64,000 nt of DNA from Collybia mongolica (GCA_013420905.1 JAAXNY010000008.1:3162001-3226000); one strand, 5' to 3'. Shown: positions 10,566-22,067, counted from the first letter of the stretch. Notes: a model not told the origin generated them from the sequence alone. Made by a program: numbers and translations.

Positions 10566-10569
10566 CCGG

Positions 10570-11908
10570 ACCACAAGAAGATGGGGAGGGAATAATGTAT
10601 AAGTCAATATATATGGACTCAGAATTTTTTATTTCATTGCCAGTACTAAACAGTGAGAGGAGAGGGCCCTGAAAGCAACTTGGGTGGAGTGGGCCAACAC
10701 ACTGTGTGGCAGGTACTCGTTCTTTATTTCTTTTCTTAGGAGAAATAAGTCCATTCCACATTCAGGAAGTTGTAAAAATGACTAGAAACAATGTAGGTGA
10801 TAGTTTATGGAGGTCATGTGACCATGGGAAAATGTTACAAAGTAAACAAGCAATGCCTGTGCACAAAACCCAATGCCATAGCTTGCCTGGCTATGGAGAA
10901 AACACAAAAACCATCAGAACTAACTTTTTCCCAGGATCATGGACACTAAATAAGCATTCAGATTGTTGCCATGTATTTGGTATACTTATGTGGTGGAATA
11001 GATCATGTGACATATGTCAATAAATAGAGAATTCAATCCTCTTTGTATTTCAGGTAAATATAGTAGTAGTTGTTGATTATTCCAATGTTTAGTGTAATTT
11101 CCCACAAGGGTCATGTTTGGTCAGGGTCATTGTTGTTATAAGATGTTATAAGATGTTTGTTCACCCCTGGTATAACACACAGACCTTCAAAACTAGCTGA
11201 ATCTGGACATTTCTGATATTTTGCTCAAAATGGACCGTGGGAAAAATATGCTCAACAAGGAAATTGTAGAGCCATGTTTGTACATTCCAAACATATAAAA
11301 ACAAAGTTAATAGCTTTACTGGTCATGGAGAAAATCACAAAATAAATTTTGAAACGCAACACTTTGAAATATTAGATATGTATGCATAATTTTGATGGCA
11401 TCATCAAAGGCATTATGTAAGCATCCCAAATACATGCAAATTATGTCACAATACTTTGTATTTGTGGAGAAATGCTGTAAAAAGCCATAAGAGAAGAAAA
11501 ATCCTATAATGGAAATATTTTCCTGCGGTGTTGAAATATGAATGAATGAATGAATGAATGAATCAATCAACTTTTTGCCCGAAAACTGGGTTGATAAAGA
11601 ACTCGTCTTTAGTAAACTAAAGAACTCGTAATGTTCAGGGCCTTGGTTCACAGCACATGCATTGAGCAGAGGGCCCCGAAAACAATGTTTGGGGCCATGG
11701 CTTGTGGTGGGGGCAGGTGAGAGGAGAGTGAACATACAACAACAATCTGACAATGCCCTGCCCACCACTGCCAAGACAACCCCTGCCAAGTTGTTCACTA
11801 GAACTCAAGAAACTCGGCATTCAAAAAGGGCAGCCATGCCTACCTCGTTGAGCACTGGGATATTACAGCTGGATTAGTTTCACCCCCCCCACTGAGTTTT
11901 ATTTATAC
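10570..11908. other. Intergenic stretch without a recognisable gene
   Basis: Several short frames exist on both strands, none with a domain or coding signature. Two short similar segments, each with AGAGGGCCC followed by a G-rich tract, lie near 10660 and 11670. A short AATG microsatellite is at 11538-11564. I see no RNA gene. Confidence 0.4.
11538..11564. repeat. (AATG)n microsatellite
   Basis: About six AATG/ATGA tetranucleotide units in a row, followed by two AATC units. It lies in non-coding DNA. Confidence 0.8.
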
Positions 11909-11911
11909 TAA

Positions 11912-12318
11912 GGGCCTGTTCGGTAACCGTCAATAATTTTGAGTTGCTGCTACATATCGTCAAAATTACCTAATATAGGGTTATCGTTCAATTTTGTAAC
12001 GTTTGGGTGTTCGGTTGTGCTTGTTTGCAACCCTAGCGTCATCTTTTTTCATCTATCCCTCATGGCAGGTGATGATGGCGACTCTGGACGGGCATCTTGG
12101 GGCAATGCTGCTGAACTCTTGCTCATTGAGCGTCTTCTCAAAGCCGTTAGCGAGAACCGTCAGTCTGACAACAACTTCGAGCCGTCTGTCTACACAAATG
12201 AGTGGTGGGTTCGTACCATGGCGTGGTGTGTCGGTTGCTCATTCCCACGATATATTTTGAAGCTGTCACATTTTATTGATCGGCAACTCAAAATTATTGA
12301 CAGTTACCGAACAGGCCC
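11912..12318. mobile_element. Tourist-like MITE (PIF/Harbinger type) with Myb/SANT-like remnant
   Basis: A 407-bp element with terminal inverted repeats of about 38 bp (GGGCCTGTTCGGTAAC...) and a TAA duplication at 11909-11911 and 12319-12321. The ends and the 3-bp TAA duplication fit PIF/Harbinger elements. Inside, on the plus strand, is a frame including ASWGNAAELLLIERLLKA and a Trp-containing stretch that resembles the helical start of a Myb/SANT-like DNA-binding domain, as encoded by the second gene of Harbinger elements. I infer a deletion derivative of a full element that kept a piece of that gene. No transposase is present. Confidence 0.75.
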
Positions 12319-12321
12319 TAA

Positions 12322-13146
12322 GTAACTCACTCACAGCTCGTCAGATATGTCCTCGGGAAAATACGACTATAAGTGATACCCAGAAAACTCACCATGCTCA
12401 AGTCATTTTTTTTGAGCGCGAGGGTGCTTCCACTCAACCAGTCAAAGGTAAAAATACACGATCGTCATTTTCGACATATACTCCACTAAAACCGGGCTCG
12501 TGCTAAAAAGATCCAGACGATTGGGTCCCATATTGTATATTTGACAGGTTCCGCCCTCGTGTCTTTTGCTTTGATGCCGTTTAACTTTGCAGACTAGACG
12601 TATTAGACGTAGGCGTGTCTTATGTGCGGTCTACCCCCCTAATTCCCAAATTCGAGTGAGATGGAACTTCGCGTGACATTATGAAGGGTGAACTCCACAT
12701 CAAAGTCAGAGGTTCCTGTTCTGAGCCTTTCGGGTCGTGGAATGCGGCTGACATGTCCCGTTGGGCCAAGCGCAGGGTAGGGGAGAGAAAGCGGGGGGCG
12801 AATTGCTTGAGGACCCAAATTGCGCCCCCGAATGCGTCATACTGTATATCAACGACGAGTGAAAGGATCCCGGAATAGAACAATTCCCCCTCCCTCAAAA
12901 CAAATATCGAAACTCTAAGAGAAAGCGCGTAATTGCAGGGCGCTCCATCTAATTCGCAGATCCCATGACTAACCGTTTCCTGTGGGTGAAATTTTTGTCA
13001 TGAAGGAGGGTCGTCAGAACACTCAAGATACATGTGTTTGATCCTGTCAAGTGAGAACTCTATTTCAACGGATTGATGCGTTCCATGCTCGTCACGATAT
13101 TGAGGCATTGTACGTGAAGTAGTCTGCATTGGGCGTCGACAAACTG
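12322..13146 (+). repeat. Upstream part of the HYD1 duplicon
   Basis: This DNA is repeated upstream of HYD5 (inverted, 58080-58870) and in part upstream of HYD2 (18600-19080). A clear shared block is near 12650-12890, with TGAAGGGTGAACTCCAC and CCCGTTGGGCCAAG; compare 18655-18780 and 58400-58530. It holds no gene that I can support. The MITE at 11912-12318 sits at its outer end. Confidence 0.7.
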
Positions 13147-13152
13147 TATAAA
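13147..13152 (+). promoter_or_regulatory. TATA box of HYD1
   Basis: TATAAA lies 87 bp before the HYD1 start codon, in AACTGTATAAAGGACG. The same motif stands at the matching position in HYD2 and, in variant form, in HYD3, HYD5 and HYD6. Confidence 0.7.
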
Positions 13153-13238
13153 GGACGACCCATTGAACAGACAATTTTTCATTCACCCAACACAACTCAA
13201 ATATTCCAAACCACCCACCAATCTATCTCTCTCACAAG

Positions 13239-13806
13239 ATGTTCTCTCGCATTTCTACCATCGCCATGCTCGCTTTGCCTCTCCTTGCTGCCGCCACTAC
13301 TACCCCCACCACGCCTGCTAGTCAGTGCAACACTGGAGACTTGCAGTGCTGCAACTCTTCCCAGGAGGTATGTCCCCTTGTAGCATTACATGTTGTGCGG
13401 TCGCTAAACGTCGTGATAGTCGAGTGCTCTCACTGGACCGGTGTTCTCCCTCCTTACTCTTCTTGGAATTGACGTCGCCGGTCTCACTGGCATAGTCGGC
13501 TGTAAGTTAATCATGGTGGTTTCACCGTGTGTCAAAACTCACACATAATCGCCTTTAATAGTGACTTGCTCTCCTCTCACGCTCATTGGAGGCGGAGGGA
13601 GCTCTTGGTAAATCCCATTCTCTGTAACTAGCACTAGCACATACCTAACACTGCATTCTCGTAGCACCGCTCAGCCCGTCTGCTGCAGCAACAACAGCTT
13701 CGTGAGTACAATAAATGAATTTTACTGTTTATCACTCTAATATTGACTTGTGACATAGAATGGATTGGTTGCCATCGGATGCACCCCGGTCAACGTCAAC
13801 CTTTGA
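13239..13806 (+). CDS. Class I hydrophobin HYD1 (five exons, 113 aa)
   Basis: Hydrophobins are small secreted proteins that self-assemble at air-water or hyphal surfaces. Exons: 13239-13367, 13420-13501, 13562-13607, 13665-13701 and 13759-13806, with GT...AG introns of 52-60 bp. The spliced frame is 113 residues: signal peptide (MFSRISTIAMLALPLLAAA), then eight cysteines in the order C-CC-C-C-CC-C (QCNTGDLQCC, LTCSPLT, CTAQPVCC, IGCTPVNVNL). The hydrophobic stretch between the second and third cysteine groups (LTGPVFSLLTLLGIDVAGLTG) and the hydrophilic N-terminus fit class I rather than class II. The fifth cysteine codon is split by intron 3. Intron phases agree in all six loci. The gene looks intact and lies tail-to-tail with HYD3. 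Confidence 0.93.
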
Positions 13807-14770
13807 AGGGGTCCACAATGAATTTTCAAGGGTTCGCTGGGTTGCGAAACGTAGCTTGTATTAAAATCATGATGATTCTGTACCAGTCTGTTCAAACTGT
13901 TGGCGCGCACAATATATAAAGGAGTTTTTCTTCACAAACCGATTTAGCTCACCTCTGCAAGGTATCTCTCTACGTTGAGCTTCTCAATTTAAGCATCCAT
14001 CCTCGTCTTGGGGCACGACGAACGCGGCGGAAATCTGACTTGCATTAATGGAGGAGCCGTCGTGTGTATCATGAATGAAGGCCGCATTAATGATATACCT
14101 ATGGTTTCATTGTTTATCAGTGCTTCAATATTGGCGTGCATTCCACCGCCGTCCCGAAGCAAGGCAAGGTCATCCCCGCTCCAGCCATGGGGGTGAACAA
14201 GAGACGGGGTGCATCCCTTGCTTTTAGGCGCGGATGTTGTGGCGGCTGGCCCTCATCTGAGAAAGATATACCGAGTGAGAGGAAGCTGGTACGACCTTTG
14301 AGAGCCTGGACGTATTGGGATGCATGTAAGAGTTGAACTTTAACCATTGATAGAAAGTCCAATAGAATCGCATGGAGTGGTAGCACCCTCTCCGTGATGT
14401 GCGATACTAGGGGAAATACGGCGGGCATGAAGGCCTGAAAAAATTACCGTTCAAAGAAGGGGATCTTGTTCGTTGATCAGCAGTGTGGGCAGTCTTTCCA
14501 ACAATTACTGTTCTATAGATGTTGTACGTCGGTGGCCACGACTATGAGCCCAGTCAAGAGGCCTTCGGAATGTGATAGAGTTGAACCGCAGCGGAGTTTG
14601 AAAATTCATTACATTTTCTGTTGTTCCTACCACCATCACCCCAATCGCCGAAGGTTCAATACACTCACTTTCGACTGCGGGAATTTCGTGAAACGAGTCT
14701 ACACGACGCTGATTGCTACAAGAGTAAATTTCAGGAGAAGAAGAAGACCAACCCAAACGACTCCATAGGG
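13807..14770 (+). repeat. Downstream part of the HYD1 duplicon
   Basis: This segment is repeated after HYD2 (33291-34330) at high similarity and after HYD5 (56400-57421) and HYD6 (59950-61512) with more divergence. It contains the conserved TATA-like site at 13913-13920. No intact protein gene is evident: frames that are open in one copy have stops in another. Confidence 0.75.
13913..13920 (+). promoter_or_regulatory. Conserved TATA-like site 107 bp after HYD1
   Basis: TATATAAA lies in GCGCGCACAATATATAAAGG, in the same direction as the gene. A matching site follows HYD2, HYD3, HYD5 and HYD6. It could start a second transcript or reflect shared ancestry only. Confidence 0.4.
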
Positions 14771-15600
14771 GGGGAACGTACCATACTCATGAAATATTGA
14801 TGAGTGGTGGCTGGGGTCTTCCCCATAAAGTAGGGGCTAGAACGCCTCATCAAGACAGTTGGCGTTCCCCTACTATCTCTGCTTCTCGTAATTCAACCGG
14901 TCTCGGAGGTCAATATCCTGCTGACAAGGGGGAAAAACATGTGAGCACGCACGGGGGAGAAGAACTCGAAATCCCGAGGTCGGCAAGGTTTCTTTCGCAA
15001 AAAATACTAGGCCCAGCCTGACTCCCACTGAAGAGCTGGTCCTACTGTTTCAAGTATAAACAACCGATATGGTCCCCATCATAGACCTCCCGTACTAGCA
15101 TCTAGCTCCCAAGCGCAAGTCGTACGCTCAGGGCTCTACCGGAACGTACTAGGAGGGCAGAAATTAGTTTTGTGAGTCTCGATATACCTGCAACACTTTT
15201 TCCCTCCTCCTAATTTGAGAGTCATTATAGTTATTGCAGATGCAAAGGTACAGTCGCCTCATATGGGATAACAATGGGCGGTGGCGTGACCTATCTATAA
15301 CATACAAGCCAGGAAACCACTTCCAGCCAGTTCGGATCTCCTCACCATTCGCAAATTTATAATTTTCACTCACTAATACACGTCTCCCCATCCGATTTAC
15401 GCTCCTGGCGGTATGGGTGACAGAACCACTGTCATTTGGATACGTACGTAACGCGTCAAATCTGAAGGGATGAAGAGCTTAAAGGCCAATGACTCGATAT
15501 AATAGTAGACAGGTTTAGAGGCGTTTGGTGAAAGATCGCTGTAATTTGGATCTCCAGGAAATACACAGCGGTTTGAAGAATAATCAAACACCCTGGTGGG
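14771..15600. other. Stretch without a recognisable gene
   Basis: Short frames only; no domain, signal peptide or intron-linked frame was recognised on either strand. It lies between the HYD1 downstream segment and the copied DUF5648 fragment. Confidence 0.4.
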
Positions 15601-15609
15601 TCATTCTAA

Positions 15610-16006
15610 GTTCGTCAGTGGGTTTCTAGTCAGCAGAGCAGGTACGACTGGCAAGATTTAACACGGCGAGCTTGAATATTTAATTTGTTAGCCCACTATT
15701 TTGACTGCTGATTTAGAAAGGGGGGACAGGTAACAAAGCAAGCTGATTAATTCTGCTCCAGAAACGCAAACCCTTTACACAACAATTAAAAGATCAGAAG
15801 AAGCTGAATCGAAGGGTACAAGAAGGATTTCGCCAAGATATGACTACTTTCTTATAAGATAACATAAAAGATATTGTCCTTGTCCATCACGAAAGCAGGC
15901 GCAACGACCGACGCGAAAGCGACAAAGGGGTGAAGACTTGCGACGAACCTCTTAGATCAGAAAGGATAGGCATATTCAGTGATACCCTCATTTTGTTGTA
16001 CCCGTG
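15610..16006 (-). pseudogene. Copied 3' end and flank of the DUF5648 gene, truncated
   Basis: This stretch repeats 34690-35065, the 3' flank and last codons of the DUF5648 gene, in the same orientation. Shared marks include TTCTGCTCCAGAAACGCAAA and TTGTCCATCACGAAAGCAGG. The copied coding part covers only about ten last codons and is shifted: two extra A bases break GYNNEGIT. It ends abruptly at about 16006, where HYD3 3' flanking DNA begins, so this is a duplication breakpoint. It cannot encode a functional protein. Confidence 0.8.
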
Positions 16007-16034
16007 AGCCAAACCAGTTTGTGAGGAACACCTC

Positions 16035-16040
16035 TTTATA
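16035..16040 (-). promoter_or_regulatory. TATA-like site after HYD3
   Basis: TATAAA on the minus strand, 116 bp past the HYD3 stop, in GCGCACAATGTATAAAGAGG. It corresponds to 13913-13920 after HYD1. Confidence 0.35.
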
Positions 16041-16155
16041 CATTGTGCGCGCTAACAATTTGAACAGATTGGGTACAGAATCGTCAGAAGTTTACAGCAA
16101 GCTACATAGGTGATCGCAACTGCAGATAACTCTTGGAAGTTCATTGTGGGCCCCT

Positions 16156-16726
16156 TCAAAGGTTGACGTTGACCGGGGTGCATCCGATGGCGACGAGCCC
16201 ACCCTGCGTAATTCAAACCAAAATCAGCGGTAATGATCCAATTCGATTTGTATGGACGTACGAAGCTGTTGTTGCTGCAGCAGACAGGCTGAGCGGTGCT
16301 ATGAGAACGCAGTGTTAGGTATGTGCCAGTGCTAGCTACGGAGAACGGGATTTACCAAGAGCTCCCTCCGCCTCCAATGATTGTGAGAGGAGAGCAAGTC
16401 ACTATTCAAAGCGAATATATGTGAGCTTTGACACAAGGCTAAAGCGATATGATTGACTTACAGCCAACTACGCCACTAAGGCTGCTAATATTGATTCCCA
16501 AGCCTGTAAGGAGGGTCTTAATTGGGCCAGTGAGCGCATCCGACTATTACGACGTTCAGCGGCCGTGTAACATGCAACTTGCTGAGATGGAACATACCTC
16601 CTGCGAAGAGTTGCAGCACTGCAAGTCCCCAGTATTGCACTGACTAGCAGGCGTGGTGGGGGTAGTAGTGGCGGCGGCAAGAAGAGGCAAAGCGAGCATG
16701 GCGATGGCAGAAATGCGAGAGAACAT
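16156..16726 (-). CDS. Class I hydrophobin HYD3 (five exons, 113 aa)
   Basis: Exons on the minus strand: 16726-16598, 16543-16462, 16401-16356, 16298-16262 and 16203-16156. Lengths 129, 82, 46, 37 and 48 bp are the same as in HYD1. The signal peptide is MFSRISAIAMLALPLLAAA. All eight cysteines are kept in class I order. Exon 2 differs from HYD1 (SDALTGPIKTLLTGLGINIS) and is closest to HYD6. The last exon begins GGL where other copies have NGL or NGV. No frameshift or stop is seen. HYD3 is head-to-head with HYD2; their upstream duplicated segments meet near 18560-18600. Confidence 0.92.
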
Positions 16727-16810
16727 CTTGTGAACGAGATAGATTGGTGGATGGTTTGGAAGATTCGAGCTGTGTTGGGTAACTGACCATTCATGGCTTT
16801 GAAGGCCATC

Positions 16811-16817
16811 TTTTATA
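16811..16817 (-). promoter_or_regulatory. TATA box of HYD3
   Basis: TATAAAA on the minus strand, about 85 bp before the HYD3 start codon, at the same distance as in HYD1. Confidence 0.65.
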
Positions 16818-16829
16818 CCTTTCATTGAC

Positions 16830-18560
16830 TCCTAATATGTACTAGCCTCACGTAAACGGCGGCTATATCGTGGAGAGTGAGGCGACATCGATGATTCCTG
16901 AGAGATTTCCATGTTGCAGTGGAGCACTCAAATGAAAGAATCACACTTCTACGAAGCCTCGCGTTCCTTACGACCCTCCCCAATTTTGACATACACTTGT
17001 TCCCAACCGTGGGGATATGATAGGTCTGTCTCGACAATTGTGAGTCCGCCACACAACAAACGCCTGTAAGGAAATTATGACGTTTTCTAATTATAATTCC
17101 CGAAATCCTTGACAATGACACGTGTACTGTTATACCTGAAGTCTGCCAGACCTGACACCAACATTTAAAAAATCGGGGTTTAACCCAGTTATAGTCCTTC
17201 CCCACATTTCCCTTTTGACAGAGAAGGCTGTTGATTATTATACGGAGCGTGAAACGAGCGCCTCAAGAGGGAAAACATGTTAAAATCCTCAGGCGAAGGG
17301 GCATGTAAAGATCAATTTCTGTGAATAAAACGACCAAAGCAAACAAAAAATTGCTGGAAGAATTACGATAGCATGACATGCGCGACTTAGGCGGTTGATA
17401 GTGTCCAACTTTGGTGCGTTTTAGAGAGTAAACCCTTCAACCCAATCGGGCAATCAATGCATTCTTCAGGGTCGCCCGTCCTCAGGAAAATGTGTTTGAG
17501 AACATTTGAGAACGTATGAGAACGTATTGCGAACATTGATTAAATGTCAGACCAGGGTAGCCATGGGCGGTGAGGGGCTGTTCATAATTATTTGGATTAT
17601 CGGTTCCTACAGTACGTCAGTGGCGGTGGGGAAGACAGAAAACAAGCTGTCCTAGAGATAACTTCTTTGATGGATGTACTCCAATACTAAACCCCACAAG
17701 TTACAACAAAACACACCATTTTGTGTCGGTGAGAGTTAGTTACTTGCGGCGATACACTCGCTCAATTTCGTTGGGCCCATGCGTATCGCAAATACAAGGT
17801 TGTTCACTGCACTGTAGACGTAATTTTCCCCGGCCCAAGTGCTACCGGGGACACACTCCCTAATGAATTGATTCCTCCGCAGAACGTGTTCTTCGAACAG
17901 CGATCGCTCCACGAGAGAAAATCCGAAGGCATATAACCCCGCTCCGATCATAAAAGAGATGGAATCTGGATGACAGGAATACAAGCATTGAGGTGTTTTG
18001 GCAGATCGCCGGATCGCCTGAACCGCCTTGTGATAGCAGTGTCAGAGAGATTCTGGGAGCCTGGGAAATCGACATTTGGCCTGATCAGCGCCGCCCTCTT
18101 CAGGCATAAAAATGCCAGACCACTCGCACCATTTTCTGATAACGATGTGTCCAGTGTGATCAGGAACTCATTTCTGAAGAGGCGATCAGGAATTTTCCGA
18201 CAATTGTCTGGCGGTGCAAGTTTGGGCACGTCCGACTTCAAATCAGGAGGTAAAAATCGAATTTTACTAACCATCAAACTCTAAGCACAATAGCTCAACA
18301 GGACCGCGCCGGTTATTCACGTATCCGAGTGGGGTATTCACCAAACCCGGGTGTAGATTGTGCGCGTATTCTTCTGCTTCTTGTGTTGAATTGACTGAAG
18401 AGATTCTCCAATCTGTGTAATGGGATGAAGCCTGGCAAGTCGAACCGCCGAAATTGGAATTCACCGGACCCGCAATTCGGCTCATGCGTGCTTCAGGGAA
18501 CCGCCAAACATACCTGAAAAATGCATGCGCGTCAGATACACTTAATCCCATCTAGGCGGC
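16830..18560 (-). repeat. Upstream part of the HYD3 duplicon
   Basis: This region is repeated, same orientation relative to the gene, upstream of HYD6 (62180-64000). Examples: CATTCTTCAGGGTCGCCC at about 17460 against CATTCTTCAGGGTCACCC at about 62890, and the 18290-18410 block against 63890-64000. The 18267-18551 part also recurs inverted at about 59230-59420. No gene is supported; open frames are not shared between the copies. Confidence 0.7.
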
Positions 18561-18599
18561 AGGCGCAATACAGTATCTGTCATATCTATTATCATCGTA

Positions 18600-19083
18600 A
18601 TAGCACATATGAATTGTCGTTTCATTCGAGTGCGATGGAGCTTCCCGTTAAATTATGAAGGGTGAACTCCACCTCAACGTTAGGGGTGCCTGTTCTAGAC
18701 CTTTCGTGTCGTGGAATGTGCTGATATGTCCCGTTGGGCCAAGTGCGGGGTAAGGTGAGAGAAAGCAGGAGACGAATTGCTTGAGTACACAAACCATGAC
18801 TTTGAACGCCCCATAATTAAGATCAATGATATGAAAGGACCCTAGCATAGAGAAACTCCCTTTCCCTCAGAACGAATATCGTGAGAAAGGGAAAGCGCGT
18901 TATTGCAGGGCGCTCCATCAAATTCGTAGATCCCATGGCTAACCCATTCCCGCGGGTGAGAATTTTGCGAAGTTTTTGATCCTGTCAAGTGAGAACTCCA
19001 CTTCAACGGGTTGATGCGTCCATACTCGTCACGATATGGAGGCCTTACACATGAAGTAGTCTGCATTGGGCATCGACAAACTG
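18600..19083 (+). repeat. Upstream part of the HYD2 duplicon
   Basis: Matches 12650-13146 upstream of HYD1. It holds no supported gene. Confidence 0.65.
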
Positions 19084-19089
19084 TATAAA
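19084..19089 (+). promoter_or_regulatory. TATA box of HYD2
   Basis: TATAAA in AACTGTATAAAGGACG, 87 bp before the start codon of the split hydrophobin HYD2, identical to HYD1. Confidence 0.65.
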
Positions 19090-19175
19090 GGACGACCCAT
19101 TGAACAGACAAATATTCATTCACCCAATACAACTCAAATATTCCAAACCACCCACCAATCTATCTCTCTCACAAG

Positions 19176-19418
19176 ATGTTCTCTCGCATTTCTACCATCG
19201 CCATGCTTGCTTTGCCTCTTCTTGCTGCTGCCACTACTACCCCCACCATGCCTGCTAGTCAGTGCAACACTGGAGACTTGCAGTGCTGCAACTCTTCCCA
19301 GGAGGTATGTCCCCTTGTAGCATCACATGTTGTGTGGTCGCTAAACGTCATGATAGTCGAGTGCTCTCACTGGACCAGTGTTCTCCCTCCTTACTCTTCT
19401 TGGAATTGATGTCACCAG
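19176..19418 (+). pseudogene. Split hydrophobin HYD2, 5' half
   Basis: Exon 1 (19176-19304), intron 1, and the first 62 bases of exon 2 (19357-19418) of a class I hydrophobin nearly identical to HYD1. The KDZ transposon then interrupts exon 2 after the 8-bp target copy GTCACCAG (19411-19418). The other half resumes at 32955. The signal peptide and first three cysteines are kept. Relative to HYD1 this half has lost CpG sites by transition: three in exon 1, two in intron 1 and four in exon 2, one of which changes Thr to Met in the TTPTMPAS segment. A transcript from the intact TATA box would run into transposon sequence, so no functional hydrophobin is expected. Confidence 0.92.
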
Positions 19419-19680
19419 CAGTACTTCACACTCCCCCACATCCTGCAGAGGATTCCGACAGGAATCCGATCGGAATCCAGAGGAATGCAGGAAGCTTTTG
19501 AAAAAGTTTTAAAACAGAAAATTCCTTTGAGGAATTCCGCAATATTCCGCTCGGAACACAGAATTCCGATTGAAATCATTGGAATTCCGCAGAATTTTGA
19601 GGAATTTCTTACAAAGTGTGGAAGAAGAAAATTCTCAAAGGAATTCCGCAACATTGTGCTTGGATTCTGATTGGAATTCA
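19419..19680. repeat. Left terminal and subterminal repeats of the KDZ element
   Basis: After the terminal repeat come many degenerate units of the form GGAATTCCG or GGAATCCGA in both directions. The same kind of unit crowds the right end. They may be transposase binding sites, which is inference from their position. Confidence 0.65.
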
Positions 19681-19742
19681 TAAGTTTTAAGTCAAAACAG
19701 TCAATAAAGTCAACAGTATATCTAACATTTTGAAGTACTAAA

Positions 19743-22053
19743 TTACTCTCTTTCAGCCTGTCTTTTTAAAATCTGTTGAGTATGATAAAAAAGCATAACA
19801 TGGATAAACCAATCAAAGTTTTCTCCAGTCATTCTTTTCATGATAGATTCAAATCCACCCAACCATGCATTGAGTTGTTCACAAGCCTGTTTTAAAATTA
19901 ATAAATATTAAAGTGTGTATAAACAATACTTACTTGTGTATTGAATGCATGCTTGTAGTAAGGATTGCCTTGATTGTCCTGAGCCACAACAACAAGATTT
20001 GGTGCAGAACCATTCAAGGGTGCTGGATTACACCATTTTCGACACAAGTAATCTGAAGTACGATGATTCTTATAATGATAAACATCAACAATTAATCTTG
20101 ATGTATCCAGCCAATCATTGTAAATGGGATTGGCAAGAGCAGTTCAAAGTACCAAGCAAGCTTTGTCAATGCAGATATAGGATGGTCGAGTTTCTTTCTC
20201 AGGATAAACTTTATTTAAAAAGTTGAGAATATTGGTTGGAGATTCAGAATGAGCAAATTTTGTCCAAGCTACCACAACACCACAAGGTTTGCATATAGTT
20301 TCAACACAGTAGAACCGAGCAGCAGTAAAGTAATTTGATTGTATAGTGGTATCATTATTATCTTCATCATGTGGCTGAATATAAGATCTTTGTTGTGGTT
20401 GCCAAGGTTGATTCTCATTTGCAGCTCTTTGCAATACTCTGCGAGCACCAGAAAAGTTATCCCGAGTTTGTCTTTGAACATGTCTCTGCCAGTCTGGCTG
20501 ATGTTCAGCACAAGCCTGAGTGCCATGAATTTTTCCAGTATTACAGTTTTTAACACGACATTTATCACCATATTCAATGTCATGCTCATGGCAAAAGACA
20601 CCTCCATGCATGTTGAACAGTAATTGTGAACAGTTTTCAAAAGCACAATGTTGTACACCCATAACAATGCCATCCATGACAATCATATTACATATGCCAG
20701 GATTTCCAAGAGGATTAACAAAGTTAACAAGTGGTAGATTTTGATTGGTAGCATTTTCCACTGCACGTTGTTGATCAAGAGCAGCATCAAGAGCAAATTC
20801 ACCCGTTAGAACAGGAACAGGAGCATTTTCATCAACATTAACAACAGCAGCAGGATCATCTCCAGTTAGAAATTCAGCATGTTGTTTATATGGTTGAGTA
20901 CATTCAGTACAAACATGATCAGTAGCCAAAGCAATTTTTCCATCTGAGCATAGTTCTTGATATGCTTTTTGAGTTACTTCTTCAATAGAAATATTATCAT
21001 CCAGAACCAAGGTTTGGTCAGATGCAGCAGCAATCATGCGAGTGGACTCTTCAACAAACACTTTCCAGACCTGCTGATGGCTCAGATTTAGTCCAGAATT
21101 GGCAAAGCTATTGTTCCAAAACTCCATATAAGCTGCAGTAGATCCATGAAAGCTATATATGGCATTTAGAACTGTTTTGCCAAAAATGCGATCAACCCAA
21201 AGTGCTTGACCAGCTTTAAGATATGGAGCTGACTCCAAATATAATTGTTTAGCTGAGTTGTTGTCAAGTGATCGTTCATGATCAGCATAGTATATAGTGT
21301 TGCATTTGAAACATTTCCCAGAAACAATATAGGCTTGATCATGAATAGTAGTGCCTTTGATAAGTTTAACATGAGGAATATCAATGTTCCGAGTTTCATG
21401 TTTGAGTACATGAAAATTGCAAGATATTGTCAAGCACACAGGTGTATTTGGAGAATAGCAGCATGAGAAACAGATTTGAGTTTGCCTTTGAATTCATTAT
21501 TTTTCCGCACAGGATACAAGTGTAACATTTGAGCAAATCCATCAAGTTGTTTGCTCAAGGCATTAATTCTGCTTTGTTCATTTTTTTCTTTAAACATGCT
21601 TGTTTCAGGAAAAAACAATGATGCATCATTGCCTAGCAATTGTATCATGATAAAGGCAAGAGAAGTCATCCAACCAGTGAAAGATAAACGACCAGATGTC
21701 ATATCTTTAGCATGAAGACTAAGCAAATCTGTGTTGTTGGTCATTGTGAGCAAAGCCATAAGTACAGTACTCAGTGGAATTTCAGAATTGAAATTCTCTG
21801 ATACAAAGATACTGAATTCCTGAAATGAAATATCAGGAAACCTTTGTTCAGGATTATAAGCACAAGTGACTGGCAGCCATGTCAATGCCAGAATGATCCA
21901 AAGAGATTTGAATTGATCCAAAATCAAAATGCAAGCAGAGATCTCAGTCCAGAGCCAAAAGAATGCCACAGCTAGCCATGAAGCACAGAATGCATACAAG
22001 GCCTGTAATATACTACTAAAAGTTAAACAAAAATACAAACAAAAGTTTATCAA
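19743..22053 (-). pseudogene. KDZ transposase with CxC-type cysteine cluster, broken
   Basis: The frame begins near 22000 (start not certain; an intron end TTACAG lies at about 22000) with AFCASWLAVAFFWLW and continues to PVRKNNEFKGKLKSVSHA. At about 21440-21446 one C appears lost: ATACACCTGTG gives IHLC, whereas ATACACCC would restore IHPVC in the next frame. The next part (21439-20147) has cysteine clusters (SGKCFKCNTIYYADHER; CTECTQPYKQH; FCHEHDIEYGDKCRVKNC) typical of proteins associated with KDZ transposons, then KPCGVVVAWTKFAHSESPTN and YICIDKACLVL. A TGA at 20144-20146 stops it, but the frame continues as TALANPIYNDWLDTSRLIVD and YLCRKWCNPAPLNGSAPNLV, through a 47-bp intron (19933-19887), to a stop at 19743. 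The stop fits CGA to TGA. At least two lesions make this a pseudogene. Confidence 0.82.
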
Positions 22054-22067
22054 ATTGTATCAACTTA

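Noticed and set aside
11939..12325. Stand-alone protein gene of 128 codons
   Set aside because: It lies wholly within the MITE and matches only a fragment of a Myb/SANT-like region.
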